From Ophthalmolycus amberensis (taxonomy: Eukaryota; Chordata; Actinopteri; Perciformes; Zoarcidae): a DNA stretch of 64,000 nucleotides. Position numbers and translations under genes: made by a program. This document shows, one piece after another, positions 1-9,704 of the stretch. The notes under the pieces are model-generated. The model was not told the origin of the DNA. It saw only the letters and a program-made list of their open reading frames with translations, and made no database searches. The DNA is taken from contig JAFEUB010001421.1 of NCBI GenBank assembly GCA_024529925.1, positions 186,001 through 250,000 of the forward strand. The letters run 5' to 3'. Numbering within the stretch: the stretch's first letter is position 1; each line of letters starts with the position of its first letter.

Positions 1-404
1 AGCTCTTATATTGCACTTAACTTTTAGCCTTGCTGACTTTTAAAGATATGGTTTCTAGATCCATTTTTTTACATTTATTTGATCCCTTCCCATGAAAGTG
101 GTGTGCACAAAAATCGCATTCAATTGCACTAAATAGCACTTTTTGACACCTTCTGGTCTTTTGGCCTAAGGCCAAAGGCCTCGAGAAATAAGCCATCTTA
201 AGAGTCTGTGGGGTGGTTTTGCACAGTTTGCCAGAGTGGTTTTGTGTTTTGACACCTTAAAGGAGTGTTGTGAGTGTGTTGTGACACTGTAAAGCACATT
301 GTGCTTCACTAAATGAACTGGCCTTTTCTCGGGGTTGTGCCCGTGCTTTCTGCTTACCTGTGGTAAGCAGAAAATTTAATTCTCCTTACCTAACCCTAAC
401 CCTA
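1..404. other. Non-array flanking DNA, no gene seen
   Basis: No coding region, tRNA or known repeat is recognised here. The last bases before the array carry two telomere-like CCCTAA units, too short to mean more than a chance or interstitial remnant. Array-type sequence begins about 405. Confidence 0.6.
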
Positions 405-568
405 ATGATAGCAGGACAGAACGTGCAAAATGTATGGGTTTTTTCTATCCAAGCTTTCCTTGCTTGGATAGGTCAAAGGGAAGACCGCTGACTTCTCACA
501 TGAACGGAATGACCAAGTTTAAAGTAGCATTGCTTACACAATATTTCTTATAATAAGCCTTGAGCTAT

Positions 569-627
569 CAACCACGAAGGGACTCGAACCCTCAATCTTC
601 TGATCCGAAGTCAGACGCCTTGTCCAT
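569..627 (-). pseudogene. tRNA-Arg(TCG), 3' part, split by LINE
   Basis: These are the last 59 bases of a tRNA-Arg gene: anticodon arm with TCG, variable loop, T arm with GGTTCGAGTCC, and 3' acceptor strand. The 5' part is at 7135-7160, beyond the LINE. The D arm is cut, so the A box is separated from the B box by 6.5 kb and the gene should be dead. Confidence 0.9.
616..627. repeat. LINE target-site duplication, left copy
   Basis: CGCCTTGTCCAT occurs here and again at 7135-7146, directly bordering the LINE on both sides. It lies in the D-arm region of the tRNA-Arg gene. A following T could be added but merges with the poly-T tract. Confidence 0.88.
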
Positions 628-958
628 TTTTTTTTTCTTTTTTTTTTTTTTTTATTAAAAATACAAAACAATTTTATACAAAAAATACAAAACAATTTTT
701 TTTACAATCAACACTTTGCCACTTTACCCTTCAATACACGCACACATGACATTCGCACACACACAAAACCAAACCCTCCAAACTAATACTAACTTTAACT
801 TCAAAACACTTTACACTTATCCCAACCCACACCGTCAAAATCAATGAAAATAAACCTCCCCACACCTCAACCAGACAGATACCAACTTTTTACTCATACT
901 TAGACATACTGTAAACAACAAAAACAATCCCCACTGATAATTAGCCATAACACAGATT
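628..958 (-). other. LINE 3' UTR and A-rich tail
   Basis: Downstream of the ORF2 stop this region is A/C-rich on the plus strand and ends in a 28-base T tract (an A tail on the element strand). Next to the tail, a short unit resembling ATACAAAACAATTTT is repeated in tandem at about 660-702. No gene is seen. Confidence 0.75.
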
Positions 959-1810
959 CTACCCAAAATCCAACACAACCTCCCCACTCTCCCCAATCGC
1001 AACAAAGGTGCTCCCCTCAATAAACCCCTGCCGAAACTCTTCCTCCTTGACATAGCTATGTAATATGTTTACATCTCTTTTCATAATATTTTTAAACACA
1101 TTCCATGCTTCCACTCTCCTGTTCCCGTAATGCGCTACATCCCTCCTTAGCTTGACCGCAAACCTTGCATGGCTTAGCGTGTAGTTCAGCAAGTTGACAT
1201 TACATCCTTTCTTTCTAGCAACCGCACCAAACAACCACAGCTCCTTCCACCCTATTTTCTCCACAAATTCCCCTTTCCAACATCTGATTATCAACTCTTT
1301 CACTTTCCCAAAGTACATAGCCACCTCCCCACATTCCACAAACTCATGCATACATGTCTCCACTTCCACCTGGCAGACATCACACTCCTTCCTCACATCC
1401 TCATCAAATTTACTTCTTATAAGATTGTTAAACACCCTATTGTGACGTAGCAGGAAATCGAAATGCTCACATTCAATACTATTCCATTTCACTCCCAGAT
1501 TCAGCCACATCCTCTTTACATCCATATCGGCCATTACTTTCCCCCATACCTTCTCTGCAGCCGGTCTTCTTACCCCTTTCATTTTTAACCATCTGTACAT
1601 CACTCTCGTTTTCACACTCGCCAGGCTTACTCTCCTTTCACCTTCCCCCACAAACATTCCCACCCCTTCTTCTCCACTCCCCACCGCCTCACTCTCACTC
1701 ATTCTCATCCACTCACCCGGCATCCCCTTCTTTATCCTCTCCACCACTTCACCGAACCCCATTTCATCACCCCTTTCTCTCACCCCATCTACCACTACCT
1801 GAGCCCCCAT
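959..1810 (-). pseudogene. LINE ORF2 C-terminal domain (broken)
   Basis: This 283-codon open stretch is the C-terminal end of ORF2. It holds a CX2C...H...C motif (CDVCQVEVETCMHEFVEC), typical of the Cys/His cluster after the reverse transcriptase of L1/Tx1 elements. It is in the same frame as the segment at 1829-2503, and one in-frame TAG at 1829-1831 separates the two. It is a continuation of ORF2, not a separate gene. Confidence 0.8.
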
Positions 1811-1828
1811 GAACCCAGGTACATACTC

Positions 1829-2503
1829 CTACACTAAATCCCTCACCTTCCTAAAGCCTGCTCTCCACATCTCCAAGTTATAAATTGTGCTCCCCTCAAA
1901 CGTAATTTTGGGATTTAGAAACACTGGTTGCTCCCACACCTGTCTCACATTCTTGCAGTGAAACTGCACATGTTTTACAAACTCTCCCCAAGCTCCCAAC
2001 ACCTCTTTATAGAACTCAGACACCTCACTCAACATACCTTTCTTCAGTTCCATAAATATTCCACTTTCTCCACAACCCCCACATTTGTTAATTGCTTCTT
2101 TCAAAAACAGCTTCCATACATGATCTTTCTTGTCCTTTACATATCTTGTCATCATTTTCAACCGAAGCGCCTTCTTTTTCTTTTCTAAATTGATCAGCTT
2201 CAACCCACCATCCTTGTATTCATTTTCCATCACTTCCCTGGCTATTCTGACCCCTTTCCCACCCCAGAGAAACTCACTCACCATTTCCTCTGTCTCCTTT
2301 AGCACTCGCTCAGGCACATCCAACACAGTCATTGCATACACAAGTTTGCTCATTATCAGGCCATTCACTACCACCACTTTCCCCTTCAACTTCAACTTCC
2401 TAAGTCTCCAAAACCTTAATGTCTTCCTCATGCTATTCATTATCCCTTCATACTGCATGTCTCTCCCTTCCCTGTCTTCAACCCCTAAATTCACCCCTAA
2501 CAC
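1829..2503 (-). pseudogene. LINE ORF2 post-RT region (broken)
   Basis: This is the region following the reverse transcriptase core, with the basic and leucine-rich character usual in L1/Tx1 ORF2 (for example LKLKGKVVVVNGLIMSKL and VSEFLWGG). It is one frame away from the upstream RT segment, so a frameshift lies between 2503 and about 2615. Sequence around 2560-2610 still reads as ORF2, with an LNMEKSE motif, in the shifted frame. It ends at an in-frame TAG. Confidence 0.82.
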
Positions 2504-2610
2504 CCTAAAATAGTCCTTCCTCTTTCAATCCTATATCCCTCCTCCTTTCTCTATTGGCTCCAACATACATGATTTCTGACTTTTCCATGTTTAGCTTTGC
2601 TCCCGATGCT

Positions 2611-3111
2611 CTACCATAAACCTCTACACTTTTTATCACCTCCACTGTCTTGTACTGTTACTGTTGTGTCATCCGCATACTGGTACAATAGACTCATTTG
2701 CCCTCCTGGTAAGTCTATGCCTCTGACCTTTTTATTTTGCTTCAGCAGTGCAGCCAATGGCTCTGCTGACAGTGAGTACAGCAGAGCCGACAGTGGACAC
2801 CCCTGTCTAACCGACCTCTCTAATCTGAATTTATCTGTGACTATCCCATCAATTTTGACGCAACTAACAGCCTTATCATACAACCTTTTGATCCATCCTA
2901 CTAACTGCTGCCCAAACCCTACCTTTTCTAATACTCCATATAGGTATCCATGGTCTACCCTATCAAATGCTTTGTTTAAGTCTAAACTCATCACAATTCC
3001 CCCCTCCCCTCCCTTCATGTGTTCTATTGTGTCCCTAATGCTGCTGATTGTGTCTGCTATATCCCTCCCTGGTATGCTGTAAGCCTGCGTGCTCCCCACT
3101 ATTGTCCCTAT
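2611..3111 (-). pseudogene. LINE ORF2 reverse transcriptase, C-terminal half
   Basis: The fragment carries the RT motifs STQAYSIPGRD, LDLNKAFDRVDH (first catalytic Asp), RQGCPLSALLYSL and YQYADD (catalytic pair). The frame is lost just after YADD. On its upstream side it abuts the Gypsy-type LTR at 3112. The N-terminal RT fingers region expected before STQAYSIPGRD is absent from the window, so insertion was accompanied by deletion. Confidence 0.85.
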
Positions 3112-3631
3112 TGTCACGGGAGTTCACAGGTAGGACCCAAACGCAAGACCACAGGAGACAGAAGTTAGTGGAAACAGGTTTTATTTAGCCTGACTAAGAC
3201 AGGAGGGTGTGGAGCCCGTGGTCCGACACCGGAGGGCTGGATGCTTGACGGCGTGTGTAGTCCGTTGAACACCAGGAGGGCTTTGCGGCGGAGTGTAGTC
3301 CGTTGAACGCAAGGAGGGCAGAGGATGCCACGGGGTTGAAGCCGGTGAAAGACGGTACGACCTGACAACCCCAGACTGCAGGCCCAGAGTTTATATAGAG
3401 ACAGGGGAATCATTAGTGGGACCTGAGTCTGGTGTGTCAGGCCGCAGGAGGTGATCGGCTGGAGTGTCCTCAGCTGTGCACAATCACGGGTGTGGCCATG
3501 GGAGGTGTCTCGAGGCAGAGGACAAACACAGAGCACATGGCACACAATAACAAACAGGGGAATGACAGGACACATGAGAGGAGATCAGGGGAAACACACA
3601 ACGGGTCAGACAGGGATCCTGGATCCTGACA
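3112..3631 (-). mobile_element. LTR of a Ty3/Gypsy-type element (nested)
   Basis: A 520-bp LTR with TG...CA ends and short terminal inverted repeats (TGTCA/TGACA). On the minus strand it has a TATATAAA box near 3391-3400 and an AATAAA signal near 3180, in the right order for U3-R-U5. A polypurine tract (AAGGGGGGGTAC) lies directly upstream at 3632-3645, which identifies it as a 3' LTR. The sequence style matches fish Gypsy LTRs by memory only. It interrupts LINE ORF2. Confidence 0.75.
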
Positions 3632-3720
3632 GTACCCCCCCTTAAGGAACGGATTCCAGACGTACAAGACACAAAAAAGGGCGGGTGGAGGGGGTCCGGA
3701 GGAGGGAAGAGGAGTCTTCT
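3632..3720 (-). mobile_element. Internal 3' end of the nested LTR element
   Basis: About 90 bp of non-LINE sequence lies between the LTR polypurine tract and the end of the LINE endonuclease domain. It looks like the last internal bases of the Gypsy-type element. The rest of that element and its 5' LTR are missing. The right boundary is approximate. Confidence 0.6.
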
Positions 3721-4912
3721 TGCGATTATTTTTCTGTTTCGTCCTCTCTAACCCTAAAAAGAATGCTGTACATTTCTCTCCCTCAACCACATATCTAGCC
3801 CTGCTTCTAACTATTGCTCCCATGCACCTCTTCTGTTCTACCTCCTCCAGCTCACTTTTAATTTTATTATACCGTTCCAATGCGTGCCCTACCCCCTGGT
3901 CCACCCTCTCTGCTTCTCTAACTAACTCTTCCTTTAGTCTCCTTTCCCTCCCTCTTCCCCTTCTATTCCTTTCCCTGCTGTAGCTCATGCTCAAATTCTT
4001 TAGCTCCTCCTTCATCTCCTCCCACCACCTCCCCATATCCTCCTCATACATGCTCTCATTCTTTCTCCCCATTATACATTCTCTCACCTTTTCCTTGTAC
4101 CTTTCTTCCTTGAGCAACATCCCATTCAGGCACCACACACCTCCCCCCCTCCTCTCACACCCATGCCCTAATCTAAATTTTAAGACCACGTGGTCACTGA
4201 GCGTAGTTACTCTACAACCAATTTCTCCTACTTTACCTGCTAGACTCTCCGTACTCAAAACTAAATCAATCCTACTCTGTTTTAATTCCCCTTTCACCAT
4301 CTGTCTCCTTGTAAATACACGCCCTCTTGGATTCTTTTCCCTCCACACATCTACCAGCCCATTCGCTCTCATTACCTCCTTCAATACCCTTCTTGAGGAG
4401 TCACTCTTGAAACACACACTTGCAGATGCATCCAGCCTTCCACACCACACATTAAAGTCACCCACAATTACACATTCTTTCCCACACATTCCCCCCATTC
4501 TCTCAAAAAACTCCCGTCTCTCCTTTTCCTCATTTGGTGCATACACATTCAACACTTTCCATTCCTTACCCAGGTGTTCAAAAGTAATCCCTATCACCCT
4601 CCCATCACCATCATCCTCACATTTCCTCACATTCTCAATCCCTCCCTTTTTAACTAAAATCGCCACTCCCCTCGAATACATGTCCCCATTGTTTGCATAC
4701 ACATCTCCCATCCACTCTCTCTCTAACTCCTTCACACATTTCTCATCCCAGTGTGTCTCTTGCAAACATATAATGTCAGCCTCACACAACATCAAGACTT
4801 GGCCTCGCCTATAACTATTCCTAAGCCTATTTGCATTAGAGGAAGCAACAGACACCATTAATAGTACAAATGAAACGAAAAGAAAAAAAAAAAAATCGTC
4901 TTTTTTAGACAC
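3720..4912 (-). pseudogene. LINE ORF2 APE endonuclease domain
   Basis: This is the N-terminal part of ORF2. It shows the apurinic/apyrimidinic endonuclease motifs in order: NANRLRN, CLQETHW (catalytic Glu), NVYAPNEE, VGDFNVW, RIDLVLS and LSDHVVL (catalytic His). The domain nicks target DNA to prime reverse transcription. The likely true start is the Met at 4858, just before VSVASSNANRLRN; the upstream Met at 4912 adds only a Phe run translated from a poly(A) tract. Beyond about 3720 the frame runs into the nested LTR element, so the domain is cut off before the RT. Confidence 0.85.
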
Positions 4913-5055
4913 AAATTCCCTGTGAGACTGTACTTAATTATTTTCATACTTCTGCAGCCATTTATGTTTAGGGACAATAAATTCACGGAACCAGCAGCAA
5001 GGAAGACCATTATGTTAGGCAGATACATTTACACTTTTATTTATTTTTTTCCTGC

Positions 5056-6849
5056 TCACCTTTTTCTTTGATTTCTCTTTCTCATCTCTTTGCCTTCAGA
5101 GAAGTCCATGTCCGACTCACCAGATATCTCTGTCTGCTGTGATGTCTGCAGCCCAGTACCGCTCTCTCCCATCTCCTCCATGTCAAGGGAGGACCCGCTC
5201 TCGAACTGATCCTCAACCCCCCCCAGTTCCCGCGGCCCAGAATGAACCGCCTGTGCTGGTGCCCTCTCCGGCACTACTGCCTCTGCCTCCACTGCCGTAT
5301 CTGTCCCATGCACCGCCTCGACAGCGATCCTCACTTGTGTCATGGCCGCCGAGCCCACCACCCTCGAGACACGCCTTCCTCTTGCCTTGGCTCCCAGTCT
5401 CTGGCTCTCTTCCATTCCCAGCCACGATGCGGACTGCAGCCCGCCCCTCGGTCCCGGCTGCGTCGTTGCTGGCGTCGGCGTTTCTGGCACCGTTGTCTGC
5501 ACGGGTGTGGCCCCTGGCTCCAACGCTGCTCCTGCTGCCTCCACATCTGTAGCTCTCGCCCCGACACTCTCTCGGGCTCCCGTCTCCGTCGTCGCCACTG
5601 GCCCCTCCACGTCCTCAGCGATCCCCACCAGGTCCATCACCGCCGTCGCTGGCTCCTTGGCTGCTCCGCTCACCTGCCCCGGTGTCAGCCCAGTGCTGGG
5701 GCCCGTCACCTCACCCTCCGCCAGTAGGTCTGCCTCGGGCTCAGGCTGCACATCGCAGCTGGCCCCCACCTCCTCCTCATCCATCTGGGTCTGCTCCTCG
5801 TCCTCTCCCCCAGGGCCGGCGGAATCCGCAGCGCTGTTTAGGTCAAACAGCTCCTCCTCCTCCGTCCCCTTCTCCTCCTCCACCACCAGCTCGCCCACAC
5901 ACACACATGCCTCAGGCATTTTGTTACATTGTCTACATCTCTGTCCCTGCTTCATGGCGCACTCTCTGGCGATATGGCCCTGCTCGCCACACTTGTGGCA
6001 CCGGAACTCTGGGCACTCCCTGAGAATGTGGCCCGGCTGCATGCAGCCCCTGCATATTTTTGCCTGCCCGTCGTAGAGTACCCTAAAGTACTCCGATCCT
6101 ACCGCAGTCTCAAATTTTGTGGAGTATGGCAGGGACTGCACGCGCTCCGTGAAATGTACTCTCAGGTACCTGGTTCCGTCTGTCACCCGTGAGCCGGGCC
6201 ACATTCTCCTCCTGATGGCAGAAACCGCCATTACACCCCAGCTGGCCAGTTTAGCCAGGATGCTTTCATCAGAAATATAAAACGGTAGATTCAGGAAAGA
6301 AACTACCAGTTCATTATTTACAAGTTCAGACGCATGCACCCGCGTCTCACCCACCCTGAAGCCCTCCATTAATTTGTTCTTTGCTGCCAGATCAGCCATG
6401 GTTAGTTCGTATTTTCTGGGTGTGATAGCTCTGCACACCAGTAGAGCCCCACACTGCCTCTGGATCTGGGTGATCAGCCCCATTGCCGTTATATTATCTC
6501 CGCCCTCCAGCTCTACATTCACTGTCAGTCTCTTCAGGTCATTCGTACTCCTCACCTTCTCCGCAGCCCTTTGTGCTGCATTCTCCTGCTCGCTCCTCAC
6601 AGCTACCACCAGGTTATTCACCGCAGCTGCAGCCGGGGCCTCGCATCTCTCTGTAGCCCGGGTGGGCATCTCCTTACTCGTCGGTATTCCAGTCCTTGTC
6701 ACGCCATCTTTCGCCGTCTGCATGGGGATGTTCATTCGGGTTGTCGTTACTCCAGGCAGGGTCATACCGTCTTTGTCAATCATACCAGGGGTGTCCGTGT
6801 TCGTCGTCATTGTACCAGGCAGGGTTCGGTTCACAGGTGTGGCAGTCAT
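5056..6849 (-). CDS. LINE ORF1 protein, zinc-knuckle RNA-binding
   Basis: An intact 597-codon ORF encoding the putative RNA-binding partner of the LINE ribonucleoprotein. A Thr/Pro-rich N-terminus holds two degenerate 21-residue repeats beginning LPGTMTT and LPGVTTT. A middle region around residues 105-250 includes VSFLNLPFYISDESILAKL, resembling an RRM-like fold. Two CCHC knuckles follow (CRGCMQPGHILREC and CHKCGEQGHIAREC, about residues 265-300), then a partial third Cys cluster (CRQC...CVC). The C-terminal half is acidic, Ala/Pro/Glu-rich and probably disordered, with a basic tail. This layout fits Tx1/L1-type ORF1. It is the only LINE ORF still open, and without ORF2 in cis it cannot support autonomous movement. 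Confidence 0.85.
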   Translation of the reverse strand: MTATPVNRTLPGTMTTNTDTPGMIDKDGMTLPGVTTTRMNIPMQTAKDGVTRTGIPTSKEMPTRATERCEAPAAAAVNNLVVAVRSEQENAAQRAAEKVRSTNDLKRLTVNVELEGGDNITAMGLITQIQRQCGALLVCRAITPRKYELTMADLAAKNKLMEGFRVGETRVHASELVNNELVVSFLNLPFYISDESILAKLASWGVMAVSAIRRRMWPGSRVTDGTRYLRVHFTERVQSLPYSTKFETAVGSEYFRVLYDGQAKICRGCMQPGHILRECPEFRCHKCGEQGHIARECAMKQGQRCRQCNKMPEACVCVGELVVEEEKGTEEEELFDLNSAADSAGPGGEDEEQTQMDEEEVGASCDVQPEPEADLLAEGEVTGPSTGLTPGQVSGAAKEPATAVMDLVGIAEDVEGPVATTETGARESVGARATDVEAAGAALEPGATPVQTTVPETPTPATTQPGPRGGLQSASWLGMEESQRLGAKARGRRVSRVVGSAAMTQVRIAVEAVHGTDTAVEAEAVVPERAPAQAVHSGPRELGGVEDQFESGSSLDMEEMGESGTGLQTSQQTEISGESDMDFSEGKEMRKRNQRKR

Positions 6850-7134
6850 CTCGGGAGGGAAAAAAAAAACGCTCTTTTACAAACAATTGTAAAAGAGGGA
6901 AAAACACGCCAAAACGACGGAATTTAAACACTTCCCCCCGAACAGTGAAACACTGTCGGGGGTACTAGAACGAGCAATCAAACAATTAACAAAGAAAACC
7001 ACTCAGGGCATGTAAGAAAAAACGAGTATAGTGTAGAGAAAAGCAGGAGCAGCAAACAAGCGTGCCTGCAAAGAGGATCGCAATCAGCCAAGTCCCACAA
7101 TGCACTCTGGTCCTGTGACAGAACAGAGAGGTGT
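6850..7134 (-). other. LINE 5' UTR with two hairpins
   Basis: Two inverted repeats sit just upstream of the ORF1 start. One is an 11-bp perfect stem at 6872-6882 / 6887-6897 with loop ACAA. The other is at 6935-6947 / 6951-6962 with two 6-bp stems, one bulged A and loop AAA. The 5' end of the element joins the target-site duplication at 7135. Confidence 0.7.
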
Positions 7135-7160
7135 CGCCTTGTCCATTAGGCCACATGGTT
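7135..7160 (-). pseudogene. tRNA-Arg(TCG), 5' part, split by LINE
   Basis: The 5' acceptor strand and D-arm start of the gene whose rest is at 569-627. The first base is mutated (acceptor begins AACCATG instead of GACCATG), as expected for a gene no longer under selection. 7135-7146 is the right copy of the target-site duplication. Confidence 0.88.
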
Positions 7161-7211
7161 CTTGAATGACGATTGAGCTTTTAACCTTGAAGGGATTGAA
7201 AGGCAAATTGA

Positions 7212-7285
7212 TGGCCAGTATGGGGGTTGAACCCATGACCTTGGCGTTATTAGCACCACGCTCTGACCATCTGAGCTAACCGGCC
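7212..7285 (-). tRNA. tRNA-Ile(AAT)
   Basis: Class b consensus. Reference structure for all Ile genes here: acceptor GGCCGGT/ACTGGCC, D stem GCTC/GAGC, anticodon loop CTAATAA, T stem ATGGG/CCCAT, discriminator A, 74 nt, no intron. Confidence 0.88.
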
Positions 7286-7466
7286 CTTTTTCACTTGTTA
7301 ATTCAATTCCATTACTTCCAAAATTATAGCAGGACAGAACCTGCAAAATGTAGGTTTTTTTTAACGTCCATTCGGGTGTGAGACCCGATCAGCTTTTCTT
7401 GCTTGGATAGGTTAAAGGGAAGACTGCTGACTGATCCTATGAATGGCATCTCCACAGGCAAATTGA

Positions 7467-7539
7467 TGGCCAGTATGGGGGTTGAACCCATGACCGTGGC
7501 GTTATTAGCACCACGCTCTGACCATCTGAGTTACTGGCC
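7467..7539 (-). pseudogene. tRNA-Ile(AAT), damaged
   Basis: Class c, but one base is lost and the acceptor/D junction reads GGCCAGTAACTC, removing G10 of the D stem. The anticodon and T arm are intact. Confidence 0.65.
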
Positions 7540-7721
7540 CTTTTTCACTTGTTAATTCAACTCCATTACTTCCAAAATCATAGCAGGACAGAACGTGCAA
7601 AATGTAGGCGTTTTTTTAACGTCCATTCGGGTGTGAGACCCGATCAGCTTTCTTTGCTTGGACAGGTTAAAGGGAAGACTGCTGACTTATCCTATGAATG
7701 GCATCTCCACAGGCAAATTGA

Positions 7722-7795
7722 TGGCCAGTATGGGGGTTGAACCCATGACCTTGGTGTTATTAGCACCACGCTCTGACCATCTGAGCTAACCGGCC
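7722..7795 (-). tRNA. tRNA-Ile(AAT)
   Basis: Class b. G40 is changed to A, giving a Watson-Crick pair with T30 in the anticodon stem. Confidence 0.86.
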
Positions 7796-7998
7796 CTTTT
7801 TCACTTGTTAATTCAACTCCATTACTTCCAAAATGATAGCAGGACAGAACGTGCAAAATGTATGGGTTTTTTCTATCCAAGCTTTCCTTGCTTGGATAGG
7901 TCAAAGGGAAGACCGCTGACTTCTCATTTGAACAGAATGCCCTCAAGTTTAAAGTAACATTGCTTACACCATATTTCTTATAATAAGCCTTGAGCTAT

Positions 7999-8071
7999 CA
8001 ACCACGAAGGGACTCGAACCCTCAATCTTCTGATCCGAAGTCAGACGCCTTGTCCATTAGGCCACATGGTC
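7999..8071 (-). tRNA. tRNA-Arg(TCG)
   Basis: Reference for all Arg genes: acceptor GACCATG/CGTGGTT with G:U ends, anticodon loop CTTCGGA, B box GGTTCGAGTCC, discriminator G, 73 nt, no intron. Heads a 747-bp unit with two Ile genes. Confidence 0.92.
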
Positions 8072-8208
8072 CTTGACTGATGATTGAGATTTTAACCTTG
8101 AAGGGATTGAAAACCAGCCCTCTTTTTCCATGATATTTATGTGTGTCAATACTGTATGATAAGTTGAACAGCAATTGTAGACACATTCTTTTCTTAAATA
8201 ACTATTTC

Positions 8209-8282
8209 TGGCCAGTATGGGGATTGAACCCATGACCTTGGCGTTATTAGCACCACGCTCTGACCATCTGAGCTAACCGGCC
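8209..8282 (-). tRNA. tRNA-Ile(AAT)
   Basis: Class a consensus (T loop TTCAATC). Confidence 0.88.
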
Positions 8283-8464
8283 CTTTTTCACTTGTTAATT
8301 CAATTCCATTACTTCCAAAATCATAGCAGGACAGAACGTGCAAAATGTAGGCGTTTTTTGAACGTCCATTCGGGTGTGAGACCCGATCAGCTTTTCTTGC
8401 TTGGATAGGTTAAAGGGAAGACTGCTGACTTATCCTGTGAATGGCATCTCCACAGTCAAATTGA

Positions 8465-8538
8465 TGGCCAGTATGGGGGTTGAACCCATGACCGTGGCGT
8501 TATTAGCACCACGCTCTGACCATCTGAGCGAACCGGCC
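8465..8538 (-). tRNA. tRNA-Ile(AAT)
   Basis: Class c with A9 changed to C, next to the A box. Confidence 0.75.
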
Positions 8539-8745
8539 CTTTTTCACTTGTTAATTCAACTCCATTACTTCCAAAATGATAGCAGGACAGAACGTGCAAA
8601 ATGTATGGGTTTTTTAACGTCCATTCAGCTTTCCTTGCTTGGATAGGTCAAAGGGAAGACCGCTGACTTCTCATGTGAACGGAATGACCTCAAGTTTAAA
8701 GTAACATTGCTTACACCATATTTCTTATAATAAGCCTTGAGCTAT

Positions 8746-8818
8746 CAACCACGAAGGGACTCGAACCCTCAATCTTCTGATCCGAAGTCAGACGCCTTGT
8801 CCATTAGGCCACATGGTC
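8746..8818 (-). tRNA. tRNA-Arg(TCG)
   Basis: Consensus. 749-bp unit, two Ile genes. Confidence 0.92.
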
Positions 8819-8955
8819 CTTGACTGATGATTGAGCTTTTAACCTTGAAGGGATTGAAAACCAGCCCTCTTTTTCCATGATATTTATCTGTGTCAATACT
8901 GTATGATAAGTTGAACAGCAATTGTAGACACATTCTTTTCTTAAATAACTATTTC

Positions 8956-9029
8956 TGGCCAGTATGGGTATTGAACCCATGACCTTGGCGTTATTAGCGC
9001 CACGCTCTGACCATCTGAGCTAACCAGCC
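8956..9029 (-). tRNA. tRNA-Ile(AAT)
   Basis: Class a with T loop TTCAATA, C4U in the acceptor (U:G pair) and a fully paired anticodon stem (C30). Confidence 0.8.
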
Positions 9030-9211
9030 CTTTTTCACTTGTTAATTCAACTCCATTACTTCCAAAATTATAGCAGGACAGAACGTGCAAAATGTAGGCG
9101 TTTTTTGAACGTCCATTCGGGTGTGAGACCCGATCAGCTTTCCTTGCTTGGATAGGTTAAAGGGAAGACTGCTGACTTATCCTATAAATGGCATCTCCAC
9201 AGGCAAATTGA

Positions 9212-9285
9212 TGGCCAGTATGGGGGTTGAACCCATGACCTTGGCGTTATTAGCACCACGCTCTGACCATCTGAGCTAACCGGCC
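9212..9285 (-). tRNA. tRNA-Ile(AAT)
   Basis: Class b consensus. Confidence 0.88.
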
Positions 9286-9494
9286 CTTTTTCACTTGTTA
9301 ATTCAATTCCATTACTTCCAAAATGATAGCAGGACAGAACCTGCAAAATGTAGGTGTTTTTTTAACGTCCATTCAGCTTTCCTTGCTTGGATAGGTCAAA
9401 GGGAAGATCCGCTGACTTCTCATATGAACGGAATGACCTCAAGTTTAAAGTAACATTGCTTACACCATATTTCTTATAATAAGCCTTGAGCTAT

Positions 9495-9567
9495 CAACCA
9501 CGAAGGGACTCGAACCCTCAATCTTCTGATCCGAAGTCAGACGCCTTGTCCATTAGGCCACATGGTC
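9495..9567 (-). tRNA. tRNA-Arg(TCG)
   Basis: Consensus. 745-bp unit, two Ile genes. Confidence 0.92.
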
Positions 9568-9704
9568 CTTGACTGATGATTGAGCTTTTAACCTTGAAGG
9601 GATTGAAAACCAGCCCTCTTTTTCCATGATACTTATGTGTGTCAATACTGTATGATAAGTTGAACAGCAATTGTAGACACATTCTTTTCTTAAATAACTA
9701 TTTC

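Larger units (their letters stand above)
405..627 (-). repeat. Left edge of the tRNA array
   Basis: This matches the spacer found before every tRNA-Arg gene, including the CTATCCAAGC / GCTTGGATAG inverted repeat, followed by the 3' part of a tRNA-Arg gene. It ends where the LINE poly(A) tail begins, so the array continues across the LINE at 7147. Confidence 0.9.
628..7134 (-). mobile_element. Tx1/L1-like LINE inserted in a tRNA-Arg gene
   Basis: A near full-length non-LTR retrotransposon on the minus strand. It has a 5' UTR (6850-7134) and an ORF1 with CCHC zinc knuckles. Its ORF2 has an APE-type endonuclease, a reverse transcriptase with YADD, and a C-terminal Cys/His motif. It ends in a 3' UTR and an A-rich tail seen as poly-T at 628-655. 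A 12-bp target-site duplication marks target-primed integration. APE endonuclease plus zinc-knuckle ORF1 points to the L1/Tx1 group; in fish, Tx1-clade members that target 5S and U2 RNA genes are known. The copy is dead: ORF2 carries an LTR-element fragment, loses its fingers region, and has a frameshift and a stop. Confidence 0.88.

Noticed and set aside
385..404. Telomere-like CCCTAA units at the array edge
   Set aside because: Only two or so units; too few to call a telomere or fusion point.
3165..3645. Short ORFs within the nested LTR
   Set aside because: They lie wholly in non-coding LTR sequence and match no protein feature.
5139..6192. Open frames on the plus strand across LINE ORF1
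   Set aside because: Shadows of the GC-rich, Pro/Ala/Glu-biased ORF1 on the other strand.
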